DNA of 64,000 nucleotides from Taeniopygia guttata (GCF_048771995.1 NC_133064.1:31723001-31787000); one strand, 5' to 3'. Numbered from the stretch's first letter, positions 33,466 to 44,272 are shown. The notes: generated by a model not told the origin, from the letters alone. Numbers and translations: made by a program.

Positions 33466-34859
33466 TGTCAAGGTTTGACGCTGGCACAATGCCAGCGCCC
33501 CATGAAAATACAACCTACCAATCAAATGCTGTGAAATGTGATCAAGAACAGAGCAAAGCAGGCCAAACTTAATAACAAAGGAAAAACTTTATTACACTAC
33601 TACTACTACTACTATAAAAGGAAAAGAAAGGAAAGAAAAACAAACACACCAAATTCGAAATGAAAACCTTCCAAAACATTCCTCCTCCCACCACCCAACT
33701 CCACCAAACCACAGCGAGACCCGTTTGGATCCTTAATCAAGTTTTCACCCTTCAATATAATCAATACTGAGTCCATCGGGGAAGAGAGGAGTCCCCCTTG
33801 CACGACAGACCCCCAGGAAACACAGCTGCCACCTCTTGTGTTTCCAATGTCACACGTGGCACTGCCCAGACACACCGGCCAGTGTGACATTCTCCTCTCC
33901 ATGTCACAGTGCTCTCACCACCGTGCATGGGCAGAGACTGCTTATAGGGCCCCTTTAAGGATGCTTTGCCAAGGACCACCAGGAACAACAGTCCAGTATC
34001 ACAATTCAGGACTAGAGTCCCCCCCATTTTCCCCTGGGGCCGAGGGTCCAAGGACAGAGATCTCCTTCTCTTCTTCTCTGAAGATGGAGGGCATCCTCAC
34101 ACCCTCCTCAGCTCTCTCTGTCCATTCCAAAACTGGTAGTTGCTGAAGAAGGTCTCTTGGCTCACCAGTGCATCCCCCTAAAATGCAGTCCCTCTTGAAA
34201 GAAAGAGTGGTTCAGTCTATGGTAAACAAGCAGAGTCCAGCCAAAAGCCACTCCATCATCTCCCCCCAACCTTCTTCTCTGATCATCTGAGGTCCCAGGC
34301 TGTCTCTCTTTCCTTCAAATTCAGGAGGAGTAATATTTCATAAAGCCTTCATTTCACAGGAAAGGGTTAAAATTCCCGGACTCCCCGGACAGCTGAAATC
34401 TCAGCCCAGGACTCCTTCTCCAGTCTCCCACTCTGGGCATCTTCCCCCCCCTTCTCCTTCTCCGCCGCCGGCAAACTCCCAGGTGTCTGCTGGCTCTCTA
34501 TCTCTTTTCCCTCTGGCTTAGGGGAGGGGGAACAAAGACATCCCAGATGTTCTCCACCCTTCCGTCCAAAGAGATGGCCCAGCTCGGTTCCGATCCTTCA
34601 CCCCCTGGCCTACCTCTGCAAGCCACATGGCTCCCCTCCCCCACCCAGCCCGGGCTGGGCAGGGGAGGTCCGTACCTTGCGATGACCAAAACCAAAGAAG
34701 GACGAGTCCTCCTGGGAATTCCGCTTTTAACCCCTCTGTGTTCTCAGAGGCGTGTCCACCTTCAATTGGTCACCCCAAGTGTCAGTATCCAAACCTGACC
34801 GCTGACTGGATTGACCTCTTCCTTCCAAAAAAATTCTCTTCCCGTGTCAAACCATGACA
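33466..34859 (-). mobile_element. 1.4-kb solo LTR, family T copy e, TSD TACTG
   Basis: TACTG lies at 33,461-33,465 and 34,860-34,864. The ends are TGTCAAGGTTTGAC and GTCAAACCATGACA. It is similar to b, d and f over most of its length but has a diverged segment at about 34,370-34,560. Confidence 0.93.
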
Positions 34860-34860
34860 T

Positions 34861-35110
34861 ACTGCTAGATATTTATTATTGTTTATGATTGCTAATTATT
34901 GTTGTTGTTAGATTTTTAGATATTTTTAGATATTTACTGTTAGACATTTACTTTTATTAGATACTTATCTATTTTTAGATATTTAGTTACTGTTAGATAT
35001 TTAGCTGTTGTTAAAGATTTACTGATAGCTATTTACTATTGTTAGATACTTATCTGTTATTAAATACCTGTTATTAGTAGATATTTAGAATAGAGATATT
35101 TAGAAAAGGT
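34861..35110. repeat. AT-rich degenerate short tandem repeat
   Basis: About 250 bp built of irregular units around TTAGATATTTA, spaced by TTGTTAT-like segments. The unit is not regular enough to give a single period by eye. Confidence 0.6.
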
Positions 35111-35142
35111 AAAGCCCTTGTCAAGTCTCTAAAGGGAGGAAA

Positions 35143-36278
35143 TGCTGCTCTAAGTGTTAGCTTTTATATTTTTCAGATTGTGTACTGACTTAGTGTGTGT
35201 CCTAGGGTGACGTTATGGTGCTTGTACCCCAAATCGTGTGTTCTGTTTATGCTTGATATTATGTTCTGTGCTTTCAGGGCTGACTCTGAAAATGAAGGTT
35301 TGTTTTGTCTTGTTATCAGCCGGCTCACCTCCCCCCATAGTCTGTTGTCTAGGAGAGGCTAGTGCTTGCTTGCTCGCTTGCTTGCTTGGTTGCTCTTGCT
35401 CCTGCTTTTGCTTTTGCCTTTGCTTTTGCTTATTAGTTAATTTAGCTAAGCAGTCCAATTTTTTCCCTGGACTGTTTTTTTTTTTCTTTCCCTTTCCTGA
35501 ACACCATTCGAACTTGCTCCAGACTGGGACCTGGGAAAAACCAAGAAACACTGAGAGCCTGCATTTTGTGATCTGCAACAGCCATCCCCAGTGCCGAAGA
35601 CCAATCCCCAGCGCCCAGACTCGGGTGATCATTCCCAAGAGAGACTTTCTGGATTTGTCATCTCTTCAGAGTGGTGAAAGAGTTTTTTTGTCATCTGGTG
35701 TTTTTAATTTTTTGGTGCTGGGGAGTGTTTTGCTTGTTAAATAAACAGGTTTTTTCCCACTTCTCTCTGAGGAAATTCTTCCCGAACTAGGTGGGAGGAG
35801 AGGGGCCATGGGGGTTTGCTTTCTGGGGGCTCCTTTCAGAGGTTTTCTCCTAAATTTGCCCTAAACCAGGACAGTGTGTAACTCTGAACTTCATATAAAG
35901 TGTTAGTAAGTTCTCTTCACAGGGTAGTTAGACAAAACAATCCTTTTCCAGCTTGAGAACTAAGGACGCCGTTGCAGCTTCAGGCCCAAAGAAGTATAAA
36001 CAATGGCAAATTGAAGAGAGTAAACTGGGAGGATGGGACTTCATAACCTGAAGCTGTAATTGGACAATTGACTCCAATATGTAAATCGACCAAAATTTAT
36101 GAAAATGTAAAAACTCATGACCGGTCATCTATCTTGCATCCATCTTGGGTCCATCTTGGGCAGAGCAACAGCCAGGCTCTTGTACTGTTCAAAGTGTATG
36201 CTTTGAAAGCTTTTCAATAAATACCTACTTTTTTCCTTTAACCCTTTCTAGAGTTCCAGGTAGCCTCTTTAGGCATCA
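35143..36278 (+). mobile_element. LTR of family J, interrupted; preceded by purine tract
   Basis: Starts TGCTGCTCTAAG directly after AAAGGGAGGAAA, and ends near AGGCATCA. Without the LTR at 35,198-35,873 it is about 455 bp. It matches the reverse-oriented solo copy at 51,262-51,691 from end to end, including TTTCAATAAATACCTACTTT. The purine tract and the lack of a flanking duplication suggest a 3' LTR of a provirus, possibly ERV-A. Confidence 0.75.
35198..35873 (+). mobile_element. 676-bp solo LTR, TSD GTGTG, inside family J LTR
   Basis: Starts TGTCCTAGGGTGACG and ends TAAACCAGGACA. GTGTG is on both sides (35,193-35,197 and 35,874-35,878). It holds AATAAA near 35,739. The coding-like frames across it are chance. 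Confidence 0.88.
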
Positions 36279-36674
36279 TGGTCACACTTAGAGTTGTGGC
36301 CAACAGCTCAATGTCAAAGTGGAGACCAGGGATGCCTGGTGTCCTCAGGGGTCAGTGTTGGGACTGGTGCTGTTTAACATCTGTGTCAGTGACATGGACA
36401 GTGGGATTGAGTGCACCTTCAGCAAGTTTGCCAATGACACTGAGCTGTGTGGCGCGGTTGACATGCTGGAGGGAAGGGATGCCATTCAGAGGAACCTGGA
36501 CTGGACTGAGAGCTGGATCTGTGTCAACCTCATGAAGTTCAACAAGGTGAAGTGCAAGGTCCTGAACCTGAGTCAGGACAATCCCAAGCACAAGTACAGA
36601 CTGGGTGGAGAATAGATAGAGAGCAGCCCTGAGGAGAAGGACCTGGGGGATTTTGATTGATAACAAGCTCAATT

Positions 36675-37400
36675 TGTATAGCAGGGCATTTCCCCTCACC
36701 ACAAGAGCTTATCTGTTGTTTGTTAGCTGGTGCAGTAACTCTCAGCATCTTGCTTGCTCTCACATGAGCCTCACATGAGATTTGATTAAATAACTCAATC
36801 AGGACAGTTTGTCTTGAAGTGAGTTATTTTGGTGGCATGGAATGGATGATTTCAGCAAACATCTTGTTGTGGAAGCGAGATGTGGAAAGATAAGCTGGAA
36901 TTTCTGACTGACAGACATTCCATTTTATGAACTATAAAAGCAACACCAAACTTGCACAAAGAGGAAGTCTTCTGCACATTCCCTGGAAATGTATAGGGCC
37001 TTTTCCCCCATGGTTTGGAACTCCAGCCTTGCAGTTACTCTTCCGGAGGTTGAGTGAAAGGACTGTGTGTACACTATTGTAATTTTGGTGGTAAATTACA
37101 TTGACTCCTAATCTATACTATTTCTTTGCTAGCTTTAATATAGGTGCCTCGATGTCATGCACTGTTTTATGTAATATACTATTAGTTCTTTTTGGTTTTA
37201 TACTGTGCAGTAACTAACTCTGTTTAAGGCCTCTTGTCTGTTATCTCCTGTCTATTCAATAAATAACTCATTTTATAACAGACCCAATTGGCCATTCTTA
37301 GAACTTGCAAGCTGGAGTGGTTTAGGTGCAGGCCACCTAAATTTGAGATACTGCCAAAAATCTGAGCTCAAGGCAGGGCTTGTCTGAAGCTCCCACTCTA
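36675..37400 (+). mobile_element. LTR-type insertion in CR1, ends not fully resolved
   Basis: The CR1 reading is lost after ACAAGCTCAA and returns at ACATGACCTGGCAATG. The inserted sequence starts TGTATAGCAGGG and has a short CTCACATGAG direct repeat near 36,758. An AATAAATAACTC signal lies near 37,258, before ATTTTATAACA. CAATT occurs at 36,670-36,674 and 37,285-37,289, but this leaves about 110 bp unexplained. Confidence 0.55.
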
Positions 37401-37632
37401 TCCACAACAACATGACCTGGCAATGTGCATGTGGAAGAAAGCCAACCACTTTCTGGGCTGCATCAAAAGCAGTGTGGCCAGCAGGTTGAGGGAGGTGGTT
37501 CTCCCCCTCTACTCTGCCATCGTGAGACCCCGCCTGGAGTACAGCATCCAGCTCTGGGGTCCCCAACATAAGGATGTGTACCTGCTGGTCAGAGTCCAGA
37601 GAAGAACCAGGAAGATGATCAAAAGGCTGGAG

Positions 37633-37975
37633 TGCAGATGTGACAGCCTGGTCAGAGAGTGAGAAAACTAAAACAGTTTTCCCAGAATCAGTTTGTGAGA
37701 CTTTAGGGAGTTGAAGATAAACAATGATAGCTTATTATTATAAACAACTTGCAGATGTTGTTTTCCTACTCCATGTTTTCTTGTTTTTCTTAAAGATTGT
37801 TTATAAGAAAGGCATTTTGTTAATTAACCAATCAGGTGAAATGTATTGATTAATTGACCAACCAGGTCTATCTGTATCAGAACAATGTATAAAAGAGGAT
37901 CCAAAGTAAAGATGCACTATGATGTGCAAACCAGCCTTCTGGTGAGTCTGTGTTGTTTCTTACTCAACTGTGACA
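37633..37975 (+). mobile_element. 343-bp solo LTR of family K, TSD CTGGAG
   Basis: Starts TGCAGATGTGACAGCC and ends ACTGTGACA. CTGGAG is duplicated (37,627-37,632 and 37,976-37,981). It has a TATA box (GTATAAAAGAGG, near 37,887). A second copy lies near the right edge of the window. Confidence 0.87.
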
Positions 37976-37984
37976 CTGGAGCAC

Positions 37985-38512
37985 TCTTACGGCCTGGGGT
38001 TCCCGGAGTCCATCCAACCCCAGCTGCCATAAGTGTCCCAGATAGCACTGGGCTCATAAGCACAGCCTGTCCAGGTCCCTCAGGCAAGCTCCCAGCTGTG
38101 GGCAATCTTAGCAAGCACCTCAGCTCTTAAGAGAGATCAGCTCTTTGGTGAATTCAGCTCTAAAGTGATTTCAGCTCTTTGCTTGCTAAGGGCCTCACAG
38201 ACGTGTAGGGAGAGAGAGGAAAAAGCTGTGTGAGGTTCCACAGCGGTGTCTTTATTGGCAGCTCCTGCAAAGGGTTTCAGTGACAGGTCTTCTGCTGAAC
38301 TGGACAGAAATTGGGTTTTATATAGGGTACAGAGGTGTTGGAAATTGTCCAATAGTAAGGGTTGAGGTGAATAAGACCTGTGGTCTTACAGAGAGATAAC
38401 AAGAGTCTGAATGTGGAAGAGGGGTTTCATTGGTCCAGTCATCATGACTAGGCATTTCTTATCTTAGGCAAGTGACTGCCAGGGAAGTCTTGCAGGGCCT
38501 CTGGCTGCTCCA
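37985..38512 (-). mobile_element. 528-bp solo LTR of family H, copy 2, TSD GAGCAC
   Basis: GAGCAC occurs at 37,979-37,984 and 38,513-38,518. On the minus strand it begins TGGAGCAGCCAGAGG. The reverse AATAAA lies near 38,253. It inserted at a site overlapping the target duplication of the 343-bp LTR next to it, so it is the younger of the two or used the same hot spot. Confidence 0.85.
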
Positions 38513-38716
38513 GAGCACCTCTGCTATGGAGACAGGTTGAGAGAGCTGGGACTGTTCAGCCTGGAGAAGACAAGGCTTTGGGGAGACCTTATAGCACCTT
38601 CCAGTACCTAAAGGAGCTACAAGAGAGATAGAGAGGGACTATGGACAAGGGTATGGAGTGATAGGATGAGGGGGGATGGCTTCAAACTGTGAAAGGACAG
38701 TTTTAGATTAGATATT

Positions 38717-39439
38717 TGTTGGAGTGTATTTTAAGTTTCCCCCCAGTTATGGTTACTCCCTGTCCCCCTCTTTTTGTAAAATGGTCCAGCCTTCCTTCTC
38801 CTCCCTCCTCTGTCTGCCTGTCATTCCTCCCTCCAACCAGTTCATTGTATTCCTGCTGAGTTATTTCCCCCCAGCCACACCCCAGAGCTTGCCTGTCTCT
38901 CAGAGACCTCTCCCTTCCACCTAGAAAGTTCCATCCAGGGCTTCGAGTGATAGGCTGGTCTCCAGGGTCCCCTCCCTCCCTCCTACCTCATTGGAAGTTT
39001 CCCCTGTGTGTCACCCCTGTTACCACCCCCAGGTGTTATCCCATTGGTTGGCTGCTGTTTCCTCCCCCTGTTACCACCCCCCTTTAAGAAGCAGGGAACA
39101 TGGTGCCTGTTGCCTTTTGGAGCTTATCTTCTTCGAGCCAATAAACTCGGAAGTCTGATACCCCCAGAAGGATGGCTCCTTGCTTTTGTCAGAGTCGCTC
39201 TGCATGTCTTTCAGTCTGGTGGCTTCGACTTCCCACAGGCCACACCTCGTGCCCACAGCGGCACATGAGAGTGGCCTTTGCTGCCGCAGTGCTACAGGTT
39301 CTGGGCTAGCCGAGACTTGGTAACCTGGCAATAGCCCTGGTGGCTCAGCGGTAGAATTCTCGCCTGCCACGCCGGCAGCCTGGGTTCGAATCCCGGCAAA
39401 GCCAGTAGTGCTAGAGAGACTTGGGAAGGCACAGTGACA
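38717..39439 (+). mobile_element. 723-bp solo LTR, TSD GATATT, carrying a tRNA-like segment
   Basis: Starts TGTTGGAGTG and ends GCACAGTGACA. GATATT is duplicated (38,711-38,716 and 39,440-39,445). AATAAA lies near 39,142. The last 300 bp after this signal are unusually long for U5 and include a tRNA-Gly-like sequence at 39,334-39,404. Confidence 0.85.
39334..39404 (+). tRNA. tRNA-Gly(GCC)-like sequence inside an LTR (probable pseudogene)
   Basis: The 71 nt have the length and order of a tRNA-Gly(GCC): D-arm region TGGCTCAGCGG, anticodon loop CTGCCAC with GCC in place, T-arm CTGGG/CCCGG around TTCGAAT. The internal Pol III promoter boxes are present (A box TGGCTCAGCGG, B box GGTTCGAATCC). Against a vertebrate tRNA-Gly(GCC) as I remember it, about 13 positions differ. 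The acceptor stem pairs at only about 4 of 7 positions and the anticodon stem has one mismatch, so a working tRNA is unlikely. Confidence 0.6.
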
Positions 39440-39579
39440 GATATTAGGAAGAAATTCTTTACTCTGAGCATGGTGAGACACTGAAACAGGATGCCCAGAG
39501 TTGTTGTGGATGCCCCACTCCTGGAAATGTGCAAGACCAGACTTTGAGCAACCTGATCTAATGAGCCCCATCCACCCTG

Positions 39580-39930
39580 GCCTCGAATGGTATAGTGTCT
39601 ACCATCCTCATTGTAAAAACTTTCTTCCTTCTATCTAGTCTGAATCTACCCTGCTTTAATTTAAAAACATTACCCCTTGTCCTATTCCTACAGGCCTAAC
39701 TAAAAGGTCTGTCCCCATCCTTCTTATAAGCCCCGTTGAAACACTCAAAGGCGGCAATAAGGTCTCCCCAGAGCCTTCTCTTCTCCAGGTTGAATAACCA
39801 TAAGTCTCTCAGCCTGTCTTCATAGCAGAGGGGCTCCAGCCCTCTGATCATTCCTGTGGCCATTCTCTGGATCTGCTCCCACAGGTTTGTGTCTTCCCTG
39901 TTCTGATTAGTTCTACTACTTATCACTTCC
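39580..39930 (-). mobile_element. CR1 LINE 3' fragment, reverse strand
   Basis: The minus strand reads [20 protein letters not shown] then NLEKRRLWGDLIAAF, the well-conserved C-terminal end of the CR1 ORF2 protein, followed by CR1-like untranslated sequence to about 39,580. Confidence 0.8.
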
Positions 39931-40676
39931 AAATAAATTAACACCTTAAAAATGTTCAATACATGCATAGGTTTGTTCTATTATTGTGTAAAGCTTTTTG
40001 GGACTAACTGAAAGTATAAGCAATATTAAGTGGTATTTAAATTATATACTACATGTTTATTATGGTGCATTTTTTTTTTCAAAATTTGTTTTATGAAAAA
40101 TCCAAAGTATTTACAGTTTTTATAAGATAAACTCGTGTGCTGCAATTTACAGTCCAATGTACTAAGAATCCATAAAAAATCAGATCTTTTAAAACTTTGT
40201 TTGCAAATTAATTTCCTTAGGAGGCAGCTAAAACGGATAGTGCTGTATACAGAAGCAAGAACCAGCTTGATACATATGGTTTTCTTATCAGACACATGTA
40301 CTTTCTACATTCTTTTAAATTTTCCTTACAAAAAGTCTATATAAACTTGTACGGTTTCAAAATTATAACTTGTACCCAATGCAAATATATGTATAAACAC
40401 TTAGTTGAAAAGGGCTGAAACAGAACTGCTTTATTTAATTAAGAAATGAAAGCAATACTTGACTAAAACCAGCAATACAGTTTGGGGGTTTCATTAATAA
40501 CATATTGTCATGTTAAATATGGTTTGATTGCAAAGCAGATTACAATTATGATTTCAGTAAAATGGCTGTACCATTTTATATGAGTTAGAAATTTGCCATT
40601 CAATAAGAATAGCAAGTTAAGAGACAAATATACTCTTCCAATCAAATCTACAGTACAGTATGTGCTTAATGCTAAT
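39931..40676. other. AT-rich non-genic sequence
   Basis: No gene, RNA or repeat end was recognised. Confidence 0.4.
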
Positions 40677-42633
40677 TGTTATAAATGAAAATTTGTCCAG
40701 CCAAATTAATATGAAAAAATAAAATATTTATTTTGCAATCAAATTCTATCTAGCCAGCCACAAGGAAAGAACAGAGCCGAGCCTGGGGTCGGCCCTGGGT
40801 GTGTAACAAGAAGCCAGCCTCAGCAGAGGTTTTCCTCTATGCCCACACACCTCCATCCTGGCACAAGCGGTTTTTATAGGGAAAATTCCGCCTGAGGCCA
40901 AGATTTCAGCAATTAGTCTTTTCTTCTATCCAGAGTCCATATGTTAATAAGATTTTATTTTTTGGTGATGAGGGAGAACAATTCCGTGTCCAGAGTTGTT
41001 GAATCCCGTGATGAAATTTACAGAACGCTGCATTCACATGTATCTGCCCGAGGATTTCCATGATATCCATCTCGGGTCGTTTACGCGATGATCAGCGCCT
41101 GGGGTCCCCCCCCCCCTCCCCCATCTCTCCAGACATGGCCCATCTCCTGGCTGAGCTACATCCTTTTACTTGTAAATCGGGTGTCATGGTTTGACGCTGG
41201 CACAATGCCAGCGCCCCATGAAAATACAACTTACCAATCAAATGCTGTGAAATGTGATCAAGAACAGAGCAAAGCAGGCCAAACTTAATAACAAAAGAAA
41301 AAGCTTTATTACACTACTACTACTACTACTACTATAAAAGGAAAAGAAAGGAAAGAAAAAAACACACAAAATTCGAAATGAAAACCTTCCAAAACATTTC
41401 TCCTCCCTCCACCCAACTCCACCAAACCCCAGCGAGACCCATTTGGATCCTTAATCAAGTTTTCACCCTTCAATATAATCAATACTGAGTCCATCGGGGA
41501 AGAGAGGAGTCCCCCTTGCAACCATAGACCCCCAGGAAACACAACTGCCACCTTTTGTGTTTCCAATGTCACACGTGGCACCGCCCAGACCGGCCAATGT
41601 GACACTCTCCTTTCCATGTCACAGTGCTCTCACCACCGGGCATGGACAGAGACTGCTTATAGGGCCCCTTTAAGGATGCTTTGCCAAGGACCACCAGGAA
41701 CAACAGTCCAGTATCACAATTCGGGACTAGAGTCCCCCCCCATTTTCCCCTGGGGCCGAGGGTCCAAAAGACAGAGATCGCCTTCTCTTCTTCCTGAAGA
41801 TGGAGGGCATCCTCACACCCTCCTCAGCTCTCTCTCTGTCCACTCCAAAACTGGTAGTTGCTGCAGAAGGTCTCTTGGCCCACCAATGCATCCCCCTAAA
41901 ATGCAGTCCCTCTTGAAAGAAAGAGTGGTTCAGTCTATGGTAAACAAGCAGAGTCCAGCCAAAAAGCCACTCTATCATCTGCCCCCAACCTTCTTCTCTA
42001 AACATCTGAGGTTTCAAGCTGTCTCTCTTTTCTTCAAATTCAGGAGGAGTAATATTTCATAAAGCCTTCATTTCTCAGGAAGGGTTAAAAGTCCCAACTC
42101 CCAAGGATGGCTCGCTGCCCAGGCTCCAGCTCCCACGGCCCGGCTGGGCACCTTGCGGCCCCCCTGCTCTTCTCCTTCCCTGCGGCGAACTGCTGATAAA
42201 ACCACCGAGTCTCTGTCTCTTTTTCTCTCCTGGGAGATAGAGAGACTCTGGGGGGAGCGGAGACATCCCAGATTTCTCCACCCTTCCATCCGCAGGGGGC
42301 CAGGTCTAATTGCATCCCCTCCACCCTTGGGCCTACCTCCACAGGCCGCATGGCTCCCCTCCCCCACCCAGCCCGGGCTGGGCAGGGGAGAGGTCCGTAC
42401 CATGCGGTGACCGGAACCAAAGAAGGACGAGTCCTCCTGGGAATTCCGCTTTTAACCCCTCTGTGTTCTCAGAGGCGTGTCCACCTTCAATTGGTCACCC
42501 CAAGTGTCAGTATCTAAACCTGACCCCTGACTGGTGAACCTCTTCCTTCTAAAAAAAAATTCTCTTCCCGTGTCAAACCATGACAATCGGGTTTCAACAA
42601 ACACCGGGTTTCGCCTGCGAGGGTGGGGGGAGT
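40677..42633 (-). mobile_element. class I-like solo LTR related to ERV-B LTR, interrupted by family T copy f
   Basis: On the minus strand the end reads GGCTGG-AATTTGAT-AAAATAAATATTTTATT-TTAATTTGGCTGGA-CATTTATAACA, the same order of blocks as the end of the ERV-B LTR. The other side continues after the inserted copy f to about 42,633. About 550 bp remain without the insertion. CTAAT occurs at both outer ends (40,672-40,676 and 42,634-42,638), but the upstream end does not start with TG, so the boundary is uncertain. Confidence 0.65.
41182..42585 (-). mobile_element. 1.4-kb solo LTR, family T copy f, TSD TCGGG
   Basis: Ends TGTCATGGTTTGAC and GTCAAACCATGACA. The duplicated site is TCGGG (ATCGGG matches on both sides). 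The first 100 bases are almost identical to copy b. It sits inside the ERV-B-related LTR. Confidence 0.94.
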
Positions 42634-42638
42634 CCTAA

Positions 42639-44272
42639 TACAAATGTGTATACTCTAACAAATATTCAATATCACATATATCGTATTAGAAGTGGTGTGA
42701 ATTCTATCTACTACACATAACACTAATAATGGAACTCTTATCTGCAAAAGTGTGTAGTATACATTAAAATTTATGTAGCCTCTACACAGCTTAATTTATT
42801 GTGAAGTTTCAACAGTCCAATTCATTACTGATTTTGTGTGAATTAGTTGAAACAAGTTTTTTTTGTTTTAATAGAAAATTTGAAATATACTGGTATTCAA
42901 AATGGTCATATAAAATTCTCACTTGTAGGTTACTGAATTATTTTGCCCCAATATTTTTGATTTCATCATTTTAAAAAAACTCACTTGATAATAAACACAC
43001 ATTAAAAATTTTCTAAATTAGTGACTTGCTTTAAAATACATTATTTATGTGTGACTTCCTTGTGCTAAGGCTGTGGCAAGCCGATTAGATGGCAATACAA
43101 ATACTAAAGTTGGTGGATTTAGATAAAAAATTCAACTAATAGAAATGGCAGTACTTGTCATCCTGCTGCTATAAAATACCCTTCTAAAATGCTATTTCTC
43201 CCAAAGTATTATGTTTGCATTCACATCACAGAACCCTCAAAGCACTTAAATGCCAAAGGCTTGCAGTCCAAGTGAAAGGAAATGCTCTTTGCTTTTACCG
43301 TCTGTGATTTTTCAGGATTTTCATCTTTGGTGACATTAAAGTTACTATCTCAGAGTTTCAAAGTCCTGTATGATGCATCTCTCTTTACTACAGCTGCATT
43401 TATTGCAACTACCCTATGAGGAAGTAAACCAGTATTTTAAACCTCTTTTTAAATAACCTCCAGTTTTGCAAATCTGCTTTCAAAATCCCAGTAAAAGGAA
43501 TTTTTATAAAGTTGTATATATTATACACTGTGCTTTCTTGCTGAAGAGCCAAAATTTGGAAAAGGAATTGAGTCATGTAAACAACAAAGTGGATAGGCAC
43601 AGTTGTTTTTTAAAGGCACAAATGTTATTCAATTCATATAAAAATAAATTAAATCTACAGCACTGATTCAAACAATCACAACATCCATACAATTTCCTAG
43701 CTGCAGAAGTAAATCCCTTCTGTCTTTTGCAACTTTGTAAACACATTGCACGTCAGAAAAAAAACCCTATATAATAATATATGATACACAGGCAGTAAGT
43801 TAAACTTTTTTTTTACACTTCTCTAATTCAGCTGGTTTTATGGCCTGAGTGGATAGAAGAACTGTGAGACTTTGCCTCTGCTTTCTTTTCAAACTGGCAG
43901 TTGAAGAATCTGAACAATTAATATTGCTTATGGAAAGCTGAAATATTTTTTACTTGCTTTCCTATATTTTTAGGTTAAATGTTTACAGTATAACATACAA
44001 TTTCATACTTTCATTACAACTACTGATTATTATTTTGACTTAAAATATAAATTTATTAACGATCATTTACAATGTTAATTTCAGTGCCTTTATAAAGTAA
44101 TAAAAAGTTTGCAAAATTACTTTTAAAAGTGCATTTTCTGTTCTGATGATTAAACCTCAGAGTAGATCAACATTTAAAAAAAAAAGAATGCATGTAAAAA
44201 TAGTGTTTGAAAAGTAGAGAGGGCAGAGCAAGCTTCTTGTACGCCTTTGATGCAATGACTTCCACATGTTAA
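42639..44272 (-). other. FCHO2 3' untranslated region and downstream DNA
   Basis: Sequence directly downstream of the FCHO2 stop codon on the minus strand. It is AT-rich with no coding content. Reverse-strand AATAAA hexamers occur at 44,052-44,057, 43,399-43,404 and 42,795-42,800, and any could end the transcript. The true polyadenylation site cannot be decided from sequence alone. Confidence 0.5.

Larger units (their letters stand above)
36291..39568 (+). mobile_element. CR1 LINE fragment, broken by four LTR-type insertions
   Basis: The pieces 36,291-36,674, about 37,400-37,632, 38,513-38,716 and 39,440-39,568 line up in order as the 3' half of one CR1 copy. They run from the RT region with VLGLVLFNICVSDMDSGIECTFSKFAND, through LNWTESWICVNLMKFNKVKC, to the untranslated end with GATATTAGGAAGAAATTCTTTACT. 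Each junction coincides with an LTR, three of which have duplicated target sites. Confidence 0.85.

Noticed and set aside
36686-37289. CAATT pair as the target duplication of the insertion in CR1
   Set aside because: Using it leaves about 110 bp of non-CR1 sequence on the right unexplained and gives an LTR end that is not CA. The boundary is left open.
39334-39404. Functional tRNA-Gly gene
   Set aside because: The acceptor stem pairs at about 4 of 7 positions and the anticodon stem is imperfect. It is also embedded in an LTR. Kept as a tRNA-like pseudogene.
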